In this document: positions 50,745 to 59,343 of the stretch, piece by piece
Layout: each line of letters begins with the position of its first letter
Position numbering within the stretch: the first letter of the stretch is position 1
Origin: SZUA-545 sp050297855
GTDB taxonomy: Bacteria > Campylobacterota > Campylobacteria > Campylobacterales > SZUA-545
DNA: 64,000 bases
Direction: 5' to 3'
Assembly (NCBI GenBank): GCA_050297855.1
Contig: JBNKTC010000021.1
Coordinates: 1 to 64,000 of the forward strand
Notes under the pieces: model-generated
Databases searched by the model: none
What the model was told of the DNA's origin: nothing
What the model saw: the letters and a program-made list of their open reading frames with translations, nothing else
Made by a program: the position numbers and the translations under genes

Positions 50745-52627
50745 AAGAGTTCGATCGTAAAGACCGCACCGTGCTCGTTGTTTTGGACCGTGAGTTTCCC
50801 GTTCATGTTGTTTTCGATGATGATCTTGGACATGTAGAGTCCCAGTCCCGTACCTTTCCCCTGGTCTTTGGTCGTGTAATAGGGGTCGAAGATCTTGTCA
50901 ATAATGGTTTCGGGTATGCCGCCGCCGTTGTCGGAGACAAGGATCCGGTTGCTTTCCGGTGTCGTATGGTAGGCCAGGGTGATCTCACCCCGGAACGGTC
51001 TCTTCTCCATCTTCTCTTTGATGGCGTCTTTGGCGTTGTGGATCAGGTTTTCCAGTACCTTTTGGAGTTCGACCGGGTAGCCCGTGAGCTCGAAGTCGGT
51101 ACACTCCGGCGCCTCTTTTAGGAGGATCGATTCCTCTGCCAGCTCTTTTTCGAGGTGTAGAATGGTGTTGTAGACGACACGTCGGATATGGAACGTCTCC
51201 TCCTGGCCGACCGGTTTGAAGAAGTTGGCAAAATCGTCGATGGTCTGGGACATGAAATTGATCTGGGCAAGGGATTTTTTCGACATCAGATGAAGGTAGT
51301 CGTGGTCCAGTTCTCCGAAGGAGTAGGCATCTTCAAGGTCCTGGATCAGCAGCCCCAGGGAGTTAAGAGGGTTGCGCCAGTTGTGGGAGATGGCGACGAT
51401 AAGCTCTCCCATGGCGACCAGCCGGGACTGCTGGTACATCTTCTGTTCGCTTTTTCGCCGTTTTTCCACCTCTTTGGCCACCTCTTCGCCCAGTTTGGTG
51501 TTCAGCAGCTCCAGACGGCGTGTCTTTCGCTCCAGTTCGGCCTGCATAAGCCGCTTTTCCCGCAGGTCTTCGATAAAGGCGAAAGCCCCGAGCACTTTGC
51601 CGTTCCGGTCCCTGATGGCGGAGGCGTGGAAATAGGCAGGAAATGTGCAGCCCTCTTCATCACTAAGGGTCACTTCGTATTGCTGTTTGTCGGGCTGGTT
51701 CTCGGTCAGGACACTCATCTTTTCAAAAAAACCGCTGTCTTCCCGGGCAACAAAATCGAGGATGTTTTTGCCCAGCAGGTTCTCTTTGGTCTGTCCCAGC
51801 ATATCGAGCAGCTTGTCATTGACATCGAGGGTCTTGCGTTTTTTGTCGATGATCCAGATACCGAAGATCGCATTGTTGAAGACCTCTTTAAACCGTTGGT
51901 TTGATTCGTAGATGATCTGCTCTTTTTCATCGACCTGCTCTTCGAGGTGCAGGTTTTTCTCTTTTTGCAGCATAAAGTTGGCATAGACTTTGGCGTGCAT
52001 CTCGTTGAGGGCAGTCGAGATGATCCCGATCTCGTTGTTCTCCTTCGTATAGGGGAAGGTGATCTCCCTATCCGGTCGATAGGTGTGGAGCAGGCGGGCG
52101 ATTGTTTTCAGCGGGGAGAGGAGATAGCGGATATAGAGCCCCAGCACGAGGAAAATGGCCGTCAGGCTGATCAGCAGGTAAAGTACCAGGCGGGTGTACT
52201 GGCTGATCAGTTCGTTATAACGCTTGCTTGAATAGATAAGTTCCAGCTCCCCGACGGGGATGTCGGTATTGGGCATCATCAGTTTTTTCGTGATCAAAAA
52301 GAAGTTCTGTTCGTTTTGGTTGTATTCGGGTGATTCGATATGGAGGCTCTCCATCCCGTTTTCCAGGACGCGGACGGCGAGGATGTTGGGGTTGTTGATC
52401 AGCTGTTCGGCCAGCTGGCGTTTTTTATCCTCCAGTTCCAGGTAGATATCCAGTGCCAGCAGGGGTTCGACCGTATCGGCGATGATATTCGCCTTTTCCA
52501 GTTCCACTTCGTAAAACGCCTCTTTGTTCATGCGTTCGAGTGTCCCGAATATCAGGGCCAGGACGATGGCCGAGATGAGGGTAAATGCCAGGACGATCTT
52601 TTTCGAGAGGGTTTTGGCCTGTTTCAT
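50741..52627 (-). CDS. Membrane sensor histidine kinase with HAMP and PAS
   Basis: 628 aa. Helices at about 10-32 and 145-165 flank a small periplasmic domain. HAMP about 166-215, coiled coil, PAS about 245-370, coiled coil, phosphoacceptor box SHNWRNPLNSLG near 420 and ATPase with NLIHNAKDAI, SDNGGGIPE and GTGLGLYMSK. The box has N instead of the usual Q (HNWRNP), but the histidine is kept. It is the last gene of an operon with a TonB receptor and a YfiR-like protein, whose signals it probably receives. Confidence 0.87.
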   Translation of the reverse strand: MKQAKTLSKKIVLAFTLISAIVLALIFGTLERMNKEAFYEVELEKANIIADTVEPLLALDIYLELEDKKRQLAEQLINNPNILAVRVLENGMESLHIESPEYNQNEQNFFLITKKLMMPNTDIPVGELELIYSSKRYNELISQYTRLVLYLLISLTAIFLVLGLYIRYLLSPLKTIARLLHTYRPDREITFPYTKENNEIGIISTALNEMHAKVYANFMLQKEKNLHLEEQVDEKEQIIYESNQRFKEVFNNAIFGIWIIDKKRKTLDVNDKLLDMLGQTKENLLGKNILDFVAREDSGFFEKMSVLTENQPDKQQYEVTLSDEEGCTFPAYFHASAIRDRNGKVLGAFAFIEDLREKRLMQAELERKTRRLELLNTKLGEEVAKEVEKRRKSEQKMYQQSRLVAMGELIVAISHNWRNPLNSLGLLIQDLEDAYSFGELDHDYLHLMSKKSLAQINFMSQTIDDFANFFKPVGQEETFHIRRVVYNTILHLEKELAEESILLKEAPECTDFELTGYPVELQKVLENLIHNAKDAIKEKMEKRPFRGEITLAYHTTPESNRILVSDNGGGIPETIIDKIFDPYYTTKDQGKGTGLGLYMSKIIIENNMNGKLTVQNNEHGAVFTIELF

Positions 52628-53163
52628 CAGTTGTGTGCAAACCTCACGATCTGGTAGAGTGACTCGACAAAATCGACATTATGGTTCCGGAGCCCGTTTT
52701 TATTCAGATAGAGGACCGTCGTCTTTTCCATCATCAAAGAGAGGAGGAGGCCGTGTTTGAGGTTGGCGATGTCGTAGGCGAACGTCATGCAGCCGGATTT
52801 TTCGGCAATGCGGCGGATCTTGTCCATATGCTCGTCGGTATTCAGGGCGTAGAGTGCCGTTGCCCTGGTCTGGTCTGTCAGCTTTGAAAAGGGAATAACT
52901 TTGATCTCGAAGGCGTAGTCGCCCAGACGGTTTTTGTACCGTTTGTTCATCGTGTCGCGCAACGTCTCCGCGGTATGGACGTCGTTGTCTTCGCAAACGA
53001 TCGTATAGACGATTTTGCCGTCGACCAGTTTTTCATCCAGCTTTTTGTCCAGCAGCAGGATCTTGGGGAAGATGCTGCTTTGGGCCTTGATCAACAGCTC
53101 GTTATAACTGTACCCGAAGAGTGACGTTGTCAGGATAAAGGCGATCAGAAGGAGTTTTTTCAT
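52627..53163 (-). CDS. YfiR-like (DUF4154) periplasmic protein
   Basis: 178 aa with a signal peptide (KKLLLIAFILTTSLFGYSY). The remainder resembles the DUF4154/YfiR family: a Rossmann-like sandwich with KIVYTIVCEDNDVHTAETL and FAYDIANLKHGLLLSL. YfiR of Pseudomonas is a periplasmic regulator of the diguanylate cyclase YfiN. Here its partners are a TonB-dependent receptor upstream and a histidine kinase downstream (stop and start share one base), so it may couple receptor occupancy to the kinase. The two cysteines are far apart. Confidence 0.7.
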   Translation of the reverse strand: MKKLLLIAFILTTSLFGYSYNELLIKAQSSIFPKILLLDKKLDEKLVDGKIVYTIVCEDNDVHTAETLRDTMNKRYKNRLGDYAFEIKVIPFSKLTDQTRATALYALNTDEHMDKIRRIAEKSGCMTFAYDIANLKHGLLLSLMMEKTTVLYLNKNGLRNHNVDFVESLYQIVRFAHN

Positions 53164-55326
53164 TTAAAACTCCTTTCCGAGGGTGACCAGGAAGTTCGGG
53201 CCTTCCTGGCGGTAGTCATCTATATAATAACCATCGGCTGCCGGATAACGGACATCCGCATTGAAGATGTTTTTCCCGCTGAGGGTCAGTTGATAGCCTC
53301 CTTGGCTTTCATAGCGTATGGCGGTATCCACTTTGGTATAGGCCTTGACCTTCTCCCGCGTATCGGAAGGAAGCCGTTCTTTTGCTCCGACATGACGGGC
53401 GATGCCGCTTAGGGAGATGGCACTGCTCAGGTCATAGATATAGCATAGTTTGGCCATGTGGTGGGCGACATTGGCAAGACTGTCTCCGTTGTTGTCTTCT
53501 CCGGCCACATAGGAATAGTTCAGATAAAGTTGATCGGAGGGCGTAAGGTTCCCTTTGTACTCGAGTTCCGTTCCGTAGATATCGGTACCCACTCCGTTAA
53601 AAAAGGTCGGTTTTGCCGGGTCGGCCGTAACAGAATAGATCTGGTCTTTATTCTGTAGTTTAAAGACGTTGGCCTGGAGATAGCTGTCGGCTGAAAATTT
53701 ACGGATATAAGCGGCTTCGTATGCGGTGACTCTTTCGGGATCGAGGTCGGGGTTCCCCCATCGGGCTGCATTATACATGGTAAACAACTCCTGCCAGGAT
53801 GGGTTGCGGTGGGATTGGCTGTAGATCAGTTTGTAGATGTTGTTGGCATCCTGCTGGTAGACCAGGGAGACCCTTGGATCGGTTATCGGGTCGGTCAGAG
53901 TCGTTTTTTCATGGCTGAACCCGTAAATCAGACTGAGTCGGTCACTGGCAAAATATTCATCCTGCAAAGAGAAAATATTCGTTTCCCGTTCCGCATCCTT
54001 GTCGAAAAAAGGCAAATTGTCGGAGTAGTCGGTTAACCCGACTCCCGTATACCAATCGTGCAGTTTGGTTACCGTATCGTAGGTCTCTTCTTTCAGGTAA
54101 CGGTGGCCCATGGTGATTGTGTGATCTTCCCATCCTCGGTACCTGATAAATTCCGAGGTGTAGTGTGATCGCTGTTTAGCATAGTGTCGGCCCAGGCCTT
54201 CTTGAAATGTAGTTCCGTTGGTAATATCAAATGCCGGATCTTCTGTCATGTATTCATAGTAGTTAAAAAAGGAAAAACCGTTTGGGCCCAAGCGTGCTTT
54301 ATGTCCCCAGCTGTCATTTTTTATACCGGCTTTAAGATCAAGGGTAAAGTCGTCGATGGTTTTAACATAGCCGATTTCAAAATACTGGCTTGGCAAGTCT
54401 TGATGGTCATCGTGATCTGGTAGATACCAGTTGATCCCGTAGGCGCTGCCGTGGGTGTATTCGTTGTTGCGGGCTTTGATATAGAAGTCTTTATAATCGA
54501 GGGTGATGCCGAGGTTCCAGTTTTTGACCCAAAGCGGGGCATCCCCTTTGCGTGACAGATAGCGGTTGTCATAGTAGTAATAATAGGGACTTGTTGGGTC
54601 TGTCGTTTCCCAGGACATACTTCCCTGGGAGTATCCGTCCTGCCCGGCATAGAGTTTTTTATCATCTTCCTGGTAATAAAAGTCGGTGAAGATCTTCAGG
54701 TCACCGCTTTTGTAGTTTTTGACAAAGCCCCCCATCTTGTATTCATAAGATCCGCCCTTGAAAACGAGTCGGTCTTTGGACTCGAACCCTTCGAACTCTT
54801 CGGTATAGGTGATGACATGGATGGACCCGGCATAGGCGTTGACCCCGTCGGTCTTGCTCCCCGGTCCCCGCGTGATCTCGATCCGCTTGATCATCTCGAC
54901 CGGCATCTTGAGGTACTGGGTGTAGGAGTCGAAGAAGACTTCATTGACAAGCGTGTCGTTGACAAAGAGCTTGGTCTGGCCGTAGGCCTGGGGATTGGAG
55001 CCGCGGAAGATCATCGTGCGGTTGTTGAAGTTGTCCGTCGTGATATCGACACCCGGAGCAAGAAGCAGGGCCTCTTCCAGGTCTTTTACACCGAGTTTTT
55101 CCAGCTCTTTACCCTGGAATACCGAGATGATATAGGGCTGGTAGCGTTCATTGGTCTTGGTTATCGTCGCCATCTCTTCATAGCGGGTCATGGTGTCGGA
55201 GATACTGGCAAGGATATCTTTGTCATCGGCATACAGGGCAGTGCAGGCAATGCTTGCCGCAAGCAGTAACCCGAGCGGGTTAAAAAGGGCAATTTGTTTT
55301 ATAGAGTACGACGACATATCTGACAT
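53164..55326 (-). CDS. TonB-dependent outer membrane receptor
   Basis: 720 aa. A signal region at residues 10-32 (LGLLLAASIACTALYADD) is followed by a plug domain (LEEALLLAPGVDITTDNFNNRTMIFRGSNPQAYG, VEMIKRIEITRGPGS) and a 22-strand barrel ending NFLVTLGKEF. It imports or senses an iron complex, vitamin or other large ligand using TonB energy; the ligand is unknown. The gene leads an operon with the YfiR-like protein and histidine kinase, an arrangement that suggests sensing in addition to transport. The start follows GGGAAAGCG. Confidence 0.87.
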   Translation of the reverse strand: MSDMSSYSIKQIALFNPLGLLLAASIACTALYADDKDILASISDTMTRYEEMATITKTNERYQPYIISVFQGKELEKLGVKDLEEALLLAPGVDITTDNFNNRTMIFRGSNPQAYGQTKLFVNDTLVNEVFFDSYTQYLKMPVEMIKRIEITRGPGSKTDGVNAYAGSIHVITYTEEFEGFESKDRLVFKGGSYEYKMGGFVKNYKSGDLKIFTDFYYQEDDKKLYAGQDGYSQGSMSWETTDPTSPYYYYYDNRYLSRKGDAPLWVKNWNLGITLDYKDFYIKARNNEYTHGSAYGINWYLPDHDDHQDLPSQYFEIGYVKTIDDFTLDLKAGIKNDSWGHKARLGPNGFSFFNYYEYMTEDPAFDITNGTTFQEGLGRHYAKQRSHYTSEFIRYRGWEDHTITMGHRYLKEETYDTVTKLHDWYTGVGLTDYSDNLPFFDKDAERETNIFSLQDEYFASDRLSLIYGFSHEKTTLTDPITDPRVSLVYQQDANNIYKLIYSQSHRNPSWQELFTMYNAARWGNPDLDPERVTAYEAAYIRKFSADSYLQANVFKLQNKDQIYSVTADPAKPTFFNGVGTDIYGTELEYKGNLTPSDQLYLNYSYVAGEDNNGDSLANVAHHMAKLCYIYDLSSAISLSGIARHVGAKERLPSDTREKVKAYTKVDTAIRYESQGGYQLTLSGKNIFNADVRYPAADGYYIDDYRQEGPNFLVTLGKEF

Positions 55327-55645
55327 TAAGCGCTTTCCCGAGGATTAAAGGATAAATCTGTTCGTTTATCCTATGCTTCTGATTAGTTCATTTGATTCTA
55401 GTACATTCTAAATAAACAAAACCTAAACGATAAGTCAATAACGGAGGGTATGCACAATTCCGAGGGCTGTCCATGTGGCGTATCCTGTTCTTCCGTTTTG
55501 ATCCGGCAGGAAAAGCAAAAAAAGGTGTCATCAAGGTAAATTTAATATAAAGCGGGTCGAATAAAATTGAGATAATTAATCAAAATTGGGTTATGATAGC
55601 CGTGAAAACGTATAGAGGCAGACCGAACACACAAGGGTAGAATAG
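55327..55645. other. Intergenic control region of the TonB receptor and response regulator
   Basis: 319 bases between divergent genes. GGATAAA (55350-55356) and TTTATCC (55365-55371) form a perfect hairpin in the receptor's leader or operator. TATGAT near 55593 with AT-rich flanks may be the -10 box of the response regulator gene. No gene is seen. Confidence 0.4.
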
Positions 55646-56329
55646 ATGTATGAATTTAAACTATTAAACCAGATGACCGTTTTAATAGTTGAAGATAACG
55701 AACCGTTGCTGGAGATATTCGAACAGAACATGAAACGGATATTCCACAAGGTATTTACCGCAACGACGGCAGAAGACGGAGAGATGCTGTATGAGAAGTA
55801 TAAGCCATCCATTATCTTTACCGATATCAATCTTCCCGGCCGAAACGGTATCGAATTCGTCGAAAAGATCCGTAAAAACGACGATGAGACCAAAGTGATC
55901 GTCGTGACTTCACATACCGATACAGACTACCTTCTCTCCGCCGTCTCCCTCAAGCTCGAAGACTATATCGTCAAGCCTTTCGATTTTAAGCGCATCCGGG
56001 AGCTGCTCCAGCGTTACGAAGAGTCCCTTCTGAACAAGGAGATGATCTACGAGTTCGATCCCGATATCAAGATCGATGCCAGCAACAACAAAGTCTACAA
56101 AGGCGACAAAGAGATCAAACTGACCAAAACGGAGAAGATCATCCTTGCCTTCCTGGTCAAAAACAAGAACCGCGTGCTGGATTATGAGACGATCGAAGAC
56201 TATATCTGGGCCGGCGACCCCATGTCCAAGGGTTCACTCAAGACCCTGATCTACAAACTCCGGAAGAAACTCGGAAGCGATGAGATCATCATCAACCACA
56301 AGGGCATCGGGTACGAAATAAAAATTTAG
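55646..56329 (+). CDS. OmpR-family response regulator
   Basis: 227 aa. Receiver domain about 10-125 with phosphoacceptor Asp in FTDINLPGRNGIEF, switch residues in VVTSHTD and Lys in IVKPFDF. A winged-helix DNA-binding domain of the Trans_reg_C type follows (SKGSLKTLIYKLRKKLGSDE, HKGIGYEIK). No kinase gene directly adjoins on the same strand; the TonB-linked kinase at 50741 is on the opposite strand in a neighbouring operon and is a plausible partner. TTGTTCA-like repeats lie just downstream of this gene and before the lipoprotein gene at 19052. Confidence 0.88.
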   Translation: MYEFKLLNQMTVLIVEDNEPLLEIFEQNMKRIFHKVFTATTAEDGEMLYEKYKPSIIFTDINLPGRNGIEFVEKIRKNDDETKVIVVTSHTDTDYLLSAVSLKLEDYIVKPFDFKRIRELLQRYEESLLNKEMIYEFDPDIKIDASNNKVYKGDKEIKLTKTEKIILAFLVKNKNRVLDYETIEDYIWAGDPMSKGSLKTLIYKLRKKLGSDEIIINHKGIGYEIKI

Positions 56330-56486
56330 CCTTTTTTTCACTTTTTGTTCATTTTGTTGACTTTGCGTTGACAACGGTACCCTAAGATTAGAACGTAGTA
56401 TTTGAACACGTCAGCCTAGCTGAGTGTATCTGGTCGTCGCTGTCGCGCTTATACCGTGATTCTGGGAATATATATCTATTTCCTTT

Positions 56487-56516
56487 TTGTTATAAGCCTT
56501 GCAACATCGATAATAT
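56487..56516 (+). promoter_or_regulatory. Promoter of the structured RNA
   Basis: TTGTTA (56487-56492) and TAATAT (56511-56516) are separated by 18 bases, close to a sigma-70 promoter. The expected start, near 56523, is the GGAGC that begins the first hairpin. Confidence 0.45.
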
Positions 56517-56522
56517 AAAAGG

Positions 56523-56793
56523 AGCTGCAATTACTGCAGCATATTAAGAAGCATCTGCCCGGTGTTGAGCCTGACATAATGTCACCGGGTATTTCTCCTT
56601 TAGCCAGAAGTCAAGCCGACGCACGCCAAAACCGGGTTTTGAGCCTTACGCAGCAGGGGTAACCGTAATCCTGCCTCTGCCGCGGGCCCGGGGGAAGCCA
56701 GACGCCAGGTACGTGAAGTGAACAAATACCATATAGACTTTTTTCATACAGCCGGTACGATCCGCTACTCCTTAATTCCCGTACCGGCTTTTT
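56523..56793 (+). ncRNA. Unidentified structured RNA with two similar segments
   Basis: About 270 bases without a gene, between a promoter and a terminator. Hairpins: GCTGCA/TGCAGC (56524-56540), CCCGGTG/CACCGGG (56558-56589) and CAAAAC/GTTTTG (56626-56641). Two segments share TTGAGCCT-AC (56566-56575 and 56639-56649), then GT(C/A)ACCG, and AAGCC with ACGC downstream (56613-56622 and 56695-56704). I could not match it to tmRNA, RNase P, SRP RNA, or c-di-GMP, cobalamin, TPP or glycine riboswitch cores. A small RNA or tandem riboswitch with terminator is possible. The next gene begins at 56900. Confidence 0.4.
56751..56793 (+). terminator. Rho-independent terminator of the structured RNA
   Basis: GCCGGTACG (56751-56759) pairs perfectly with CGTACCGGC (56780-56788), followed by TTTTT. 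The loop of 20 bases is somewhat long. It ends the transcript 107 bases before the next ATG. Confidence 0.8.
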
Positions 56794-56899
56794 CTCCCTT
56801 TTAAACTAATCTTTTTTTCTTATATCCCTGTCAGACGATTCTGTTATCGTGTGGGAAGTGTCCCATCCGTTTTTCGTATTCCCCGAAAAGGAGGTTGCG

Positions 56900-57772
56900 A
56901 TGAAAGAGATCATTAAAGTCTACAAACAGAACAGGGTCGCCATCGAGAACTATTTAGTCTCAGCCCTGCACAATAAAAGTATGAAAAGTTTTGAAGAGCC
57001 GCGTATCAGAGAGTGTTTTCAGCTCTTCTCTGCACTCGACCTTGTCTACAAAGTCTCACCCGATTATCGGCAGCTTACGCCCTTTTACTACCGGCGCCGC
57101 ATCGATGAGTCCTCCAGAGGCATAGACCGGGAGTATATGTTCAACAAGATCCAGTTTATGGAAAACGGCATCTACATCAGCCAGGCCTATATCAGCTCCC
57201 ATAACGGCGAACCGAGCCTGAGCGTCGTCAAACGGATCGACAGCGGTGAGTATGTCGTCTTTGACTTCAGCCTGCTGAAACTGTTGGAAGAGCTGCGTTT
57301 TATCGAGAATAACCGTCTGTTTAACCACATGTCCAAAACGGTATACAGCCTGATCGGCTTCGGACTCGTGCTGTTTGCCCTTTTTCTGACGGGGTATGCC
57401 CTTTACACCTTTTTCTTCTCGTTTGAAGACCCGTCTAAAATGGATATGCACGCCACATTCCGTTCCATCATCGCCATGACGCTGGGGCTGGCGATCTTCG
57501 ATCTTTCCAGGACAATACTGGAGCAGGAGGTCTTTTATAAGAGCTACGCCGTCGAGATAGGGGAGGAGAACCGGCTGTTGATCCGGTTTTTGACCTCTAT
57601 CATCATCGCGCTCTCCATCGAGTCGCTGATGGTGGTCTTTAAGATCGCCCTGGTGGACTACAAAGAGATGAACAACGCCATCTACCTGATCGGCGGGGTA
57701 TCGGCTATGATCATAGCACTGGGTCTGTTTAGTTACCTGACACGCGAACGCGGCCGTGAAGGGGGCGGATGA
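56900..57772 (+). CDS. Membrane protein of unknown function
   Basis: 290 aa from the ATG at 56900 after AAGGAGG; the longer ORF starts inside untranslated DNA. The N-terminal 150 residues are soluble and end in a helix. Four hydrophobic segments follow (GFGLVLFALFLTGYALYTFFF, SIIAMTLGLAIFDL, FLTSIIIALSIESLMVV, AIYLIGGVSAMIIALGLF). The soluble part has the strand pattern of a small sensor (PAS or cache-like): MFNKIQFMENGIYISQAYIS. No family is assigned. It lies downstream of the structured RNA and upstream of the HD-GYP gene, with its own gap on both sides. Confidence 0.65.
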   Translation: MKEIIKVYKQNRVAIENYLVSALHNKSMKSFEEPRIRECFQLFSALDLVYKVSPDYRQLTPFYYRRRIDESSRGIDREYMFNKIQFMENGIYISQAYISSHNGEPSLSVVKRIDSGEYVVFDFSLLKLLEELRFIENNRLFNHMSKTVYSLIGFGLVLFALFLTGYALYTFFFSFEDPSKMDMHATFRSIIAMTLGLAIFDLSRTILEQEVFYKSYAVEIGEENRLLIRFLTSIIIALSIESLMVVFKIALVDYKEMNNAIYLIGGVSAMIIALGLFSYLTRERGREGGG

Positions 57773-57902
57773 CGCATGTCATCCTGTCCCTATTTGTAAC
57801 CTTAAGAAATTAAAAAAATAAGATTTTTAATAAAAAGTCATTAATAGGTCACAGAAAGATATTAAAGTAATAACGTATGCTTATACCGTCAGAGGAGAAA
57901 GT

Positions 57903-59213
57903 ATGTCGTTAAATCCCGTCAATCAGAAGAAAAAGACTTCCGTCCTTTCGATCCCGAGTGATACGATCCATGCCGATAGCGTATTCGACTTTGCTGTCTA
58001 CTATAAAAGCAGGGAGAGCCGGTATAAGCGGCTTTTGAGTCCGGGCAGCCGCTGCTCCGGTTCGATCAAAAGGCAGCTTATGGAGCGGGCGATCGAGAAG
58101 CTTTACATCAGGGGCGAAGACAAACTGAAATACCTTCTCTATCTGAAGAGTGTCAATGACAGCAATACAAAACGTCCGGAGAGCAGAAAAAGAGTAAAGC
58201 GCCCGAACGGATTAAACAGTACGGCAAAACATCTCCCTGCCAAACTGCCCGAAAAGAAAGCGAAGCTCCTGACCGAGACGGTCCGTGCCGAAACGTTTTT
58301 CGACGATACGATCATAAAGTTTCCCGTCTATTACGCGGGACGTGACAAAGAGATCAAAAAGCTGCTTACCAAGGGGAGTGCCTTTACCCGAAAAACCCGT
58401 GAGCTTCTGGCACAGCAGGGCATCGGTATGCTGCATATCCGTAAAGAGGATATGGCAGCATACAAACACTATCTGCAGGTAAACACCCCGCCGTTTGAAC
58501 TGGATATGACCCTTCCCCTGGAGGAGAAGGCGCAGCTGCTGTATACCGAGGCAACGGGGGTCCTGGAGAAGCTCTTTTGCGATCCGCGCTGTTCATGGAC
58601 ATTCTCCCGGGCCAAATCGATCCTCGGCCACGTAGTCGACGTGGTGAGCAACGACAAGGGTGCTATTAAAGCGTTTACCGATGTGGGAAGGGTGGAGTAT
58701 GATACCCATACCCACTCCTTTGACGTGGCGGTGTTTACGATCGGTTTCGGGCACCATCTCGGGTTCAAACGTGAGGATCTGCTCCGGGTAGGGTATGTGG
58801 GGCTCTTCCATGATATCGGCAAAAGCCGGATCGACCCTGTTATTTTGAATAAAGCAGGTCCGCTGGAGGCGGAAGAGTTTGCCATTGTAAAAAAGCATGC
58901 CAACTACAGCAATTACATCCTCAAGTCCCATGTCGAGCAGGATAAGGATATCCTAAACGGCGTCAAACACCACCATGAGCGCTTTGACGGCTCGGGATAC
59001 CCGGACAACCTGACGGGGAACGAGATCCCCCTGTTTGCGCAGGTTGCCTCCATTGCCGATGTCTATGATGCCGTGACAAGCAAAAAGGAGTATCGCGATG
59101 CCCAAAGCTCCTTTGAGACCCTCTCGATGATGAAAAACGAGATGGGCCACCACTTTGACAAGCGCCTGTTGATGGAGTTTATCAAGTTCATGGGGCCCCA
59201 GTACACGGCGTAG
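57903..59213 (+). CDS. HD-GYP c-di-GMP phosphodiesterase with tandem N-terminal modules
   Basis: 436 aa. The HD-GYP domain (about 230-430) has GLFHDIGKSRID, HHHERFDGSGYPDN and SIADVYDAVTSKKEYR, so the metal site of a c-di-GMP phosphodiesterase is complete. The N-terminus holds two copies of an unassigned module of about 75 residues: one starts IPSDTIHADSVFDFAVYYKS and the other AETFFDDTIIKFPVYYAGRD. Each has a YY-aromatic strand, LL-x-x-G and a closing LYIRGEDK/LHIRKED segment. Closely related to the gene at 61405. Confidence 0.85.
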   Translation: MSLNPVNQKKKTSVLSIPSDTIHADSVFDFAVYYKSRESRYKRLLSPGSRCSGSIKRQLMERAIEKLYIRGEDKLKYLLYLKSVNDSNTKRPESRKRVKRPNGLNSTAKHLPAKLPEKKAKLLTETVRAETFFDDTIIKFPVYYAGRDKEIKKLLTKGSAFTRKTRELLAQQGIGMLHIRKEDMAAYKHYLQVNTPPFELDMTLPLEEKAQLLYTEATGVLEKLFCDPRCSWTFSRAKSILGHVVDVVSNDKGAIKAFTDVGRVEYDTHTHSFDVAVFTIGFGHHLGFKREDLLRVGYVGLFHDIGKSRIDPVILNKAGPLEAEEFAIVKKHANYSNYILKSHVEQDKDILNGVKHHHERFDGSGYPDNLTGNEIPLFAQVASIADVYDAVTSKKEYRDAQSSFETLSMMKNEMGHHFDKRLLMEFIKFMGPQYTA

Positions 59214-59343
59214 TCCCTTTCCTTTTTTATTGAGTGCGCAGTATCTATGCCTCTGCACTTTTTTGTAATTATCTATTTTTTGTTTATATTCCAAAAACAA
59301 TTCTTTTGTGCTATTCTTGCGGTTAGAACATAAGGAGATTTTC

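Noticed and set aside
56523..56793. c-di-GMP-I, cobalamin or SRP RNA identity for the structured RNA
   Set aside because: GGGGTAACCG and GAAGCCAGACGCC resemble fragments of these families, but their conserved cores are missing or in the wrong order.
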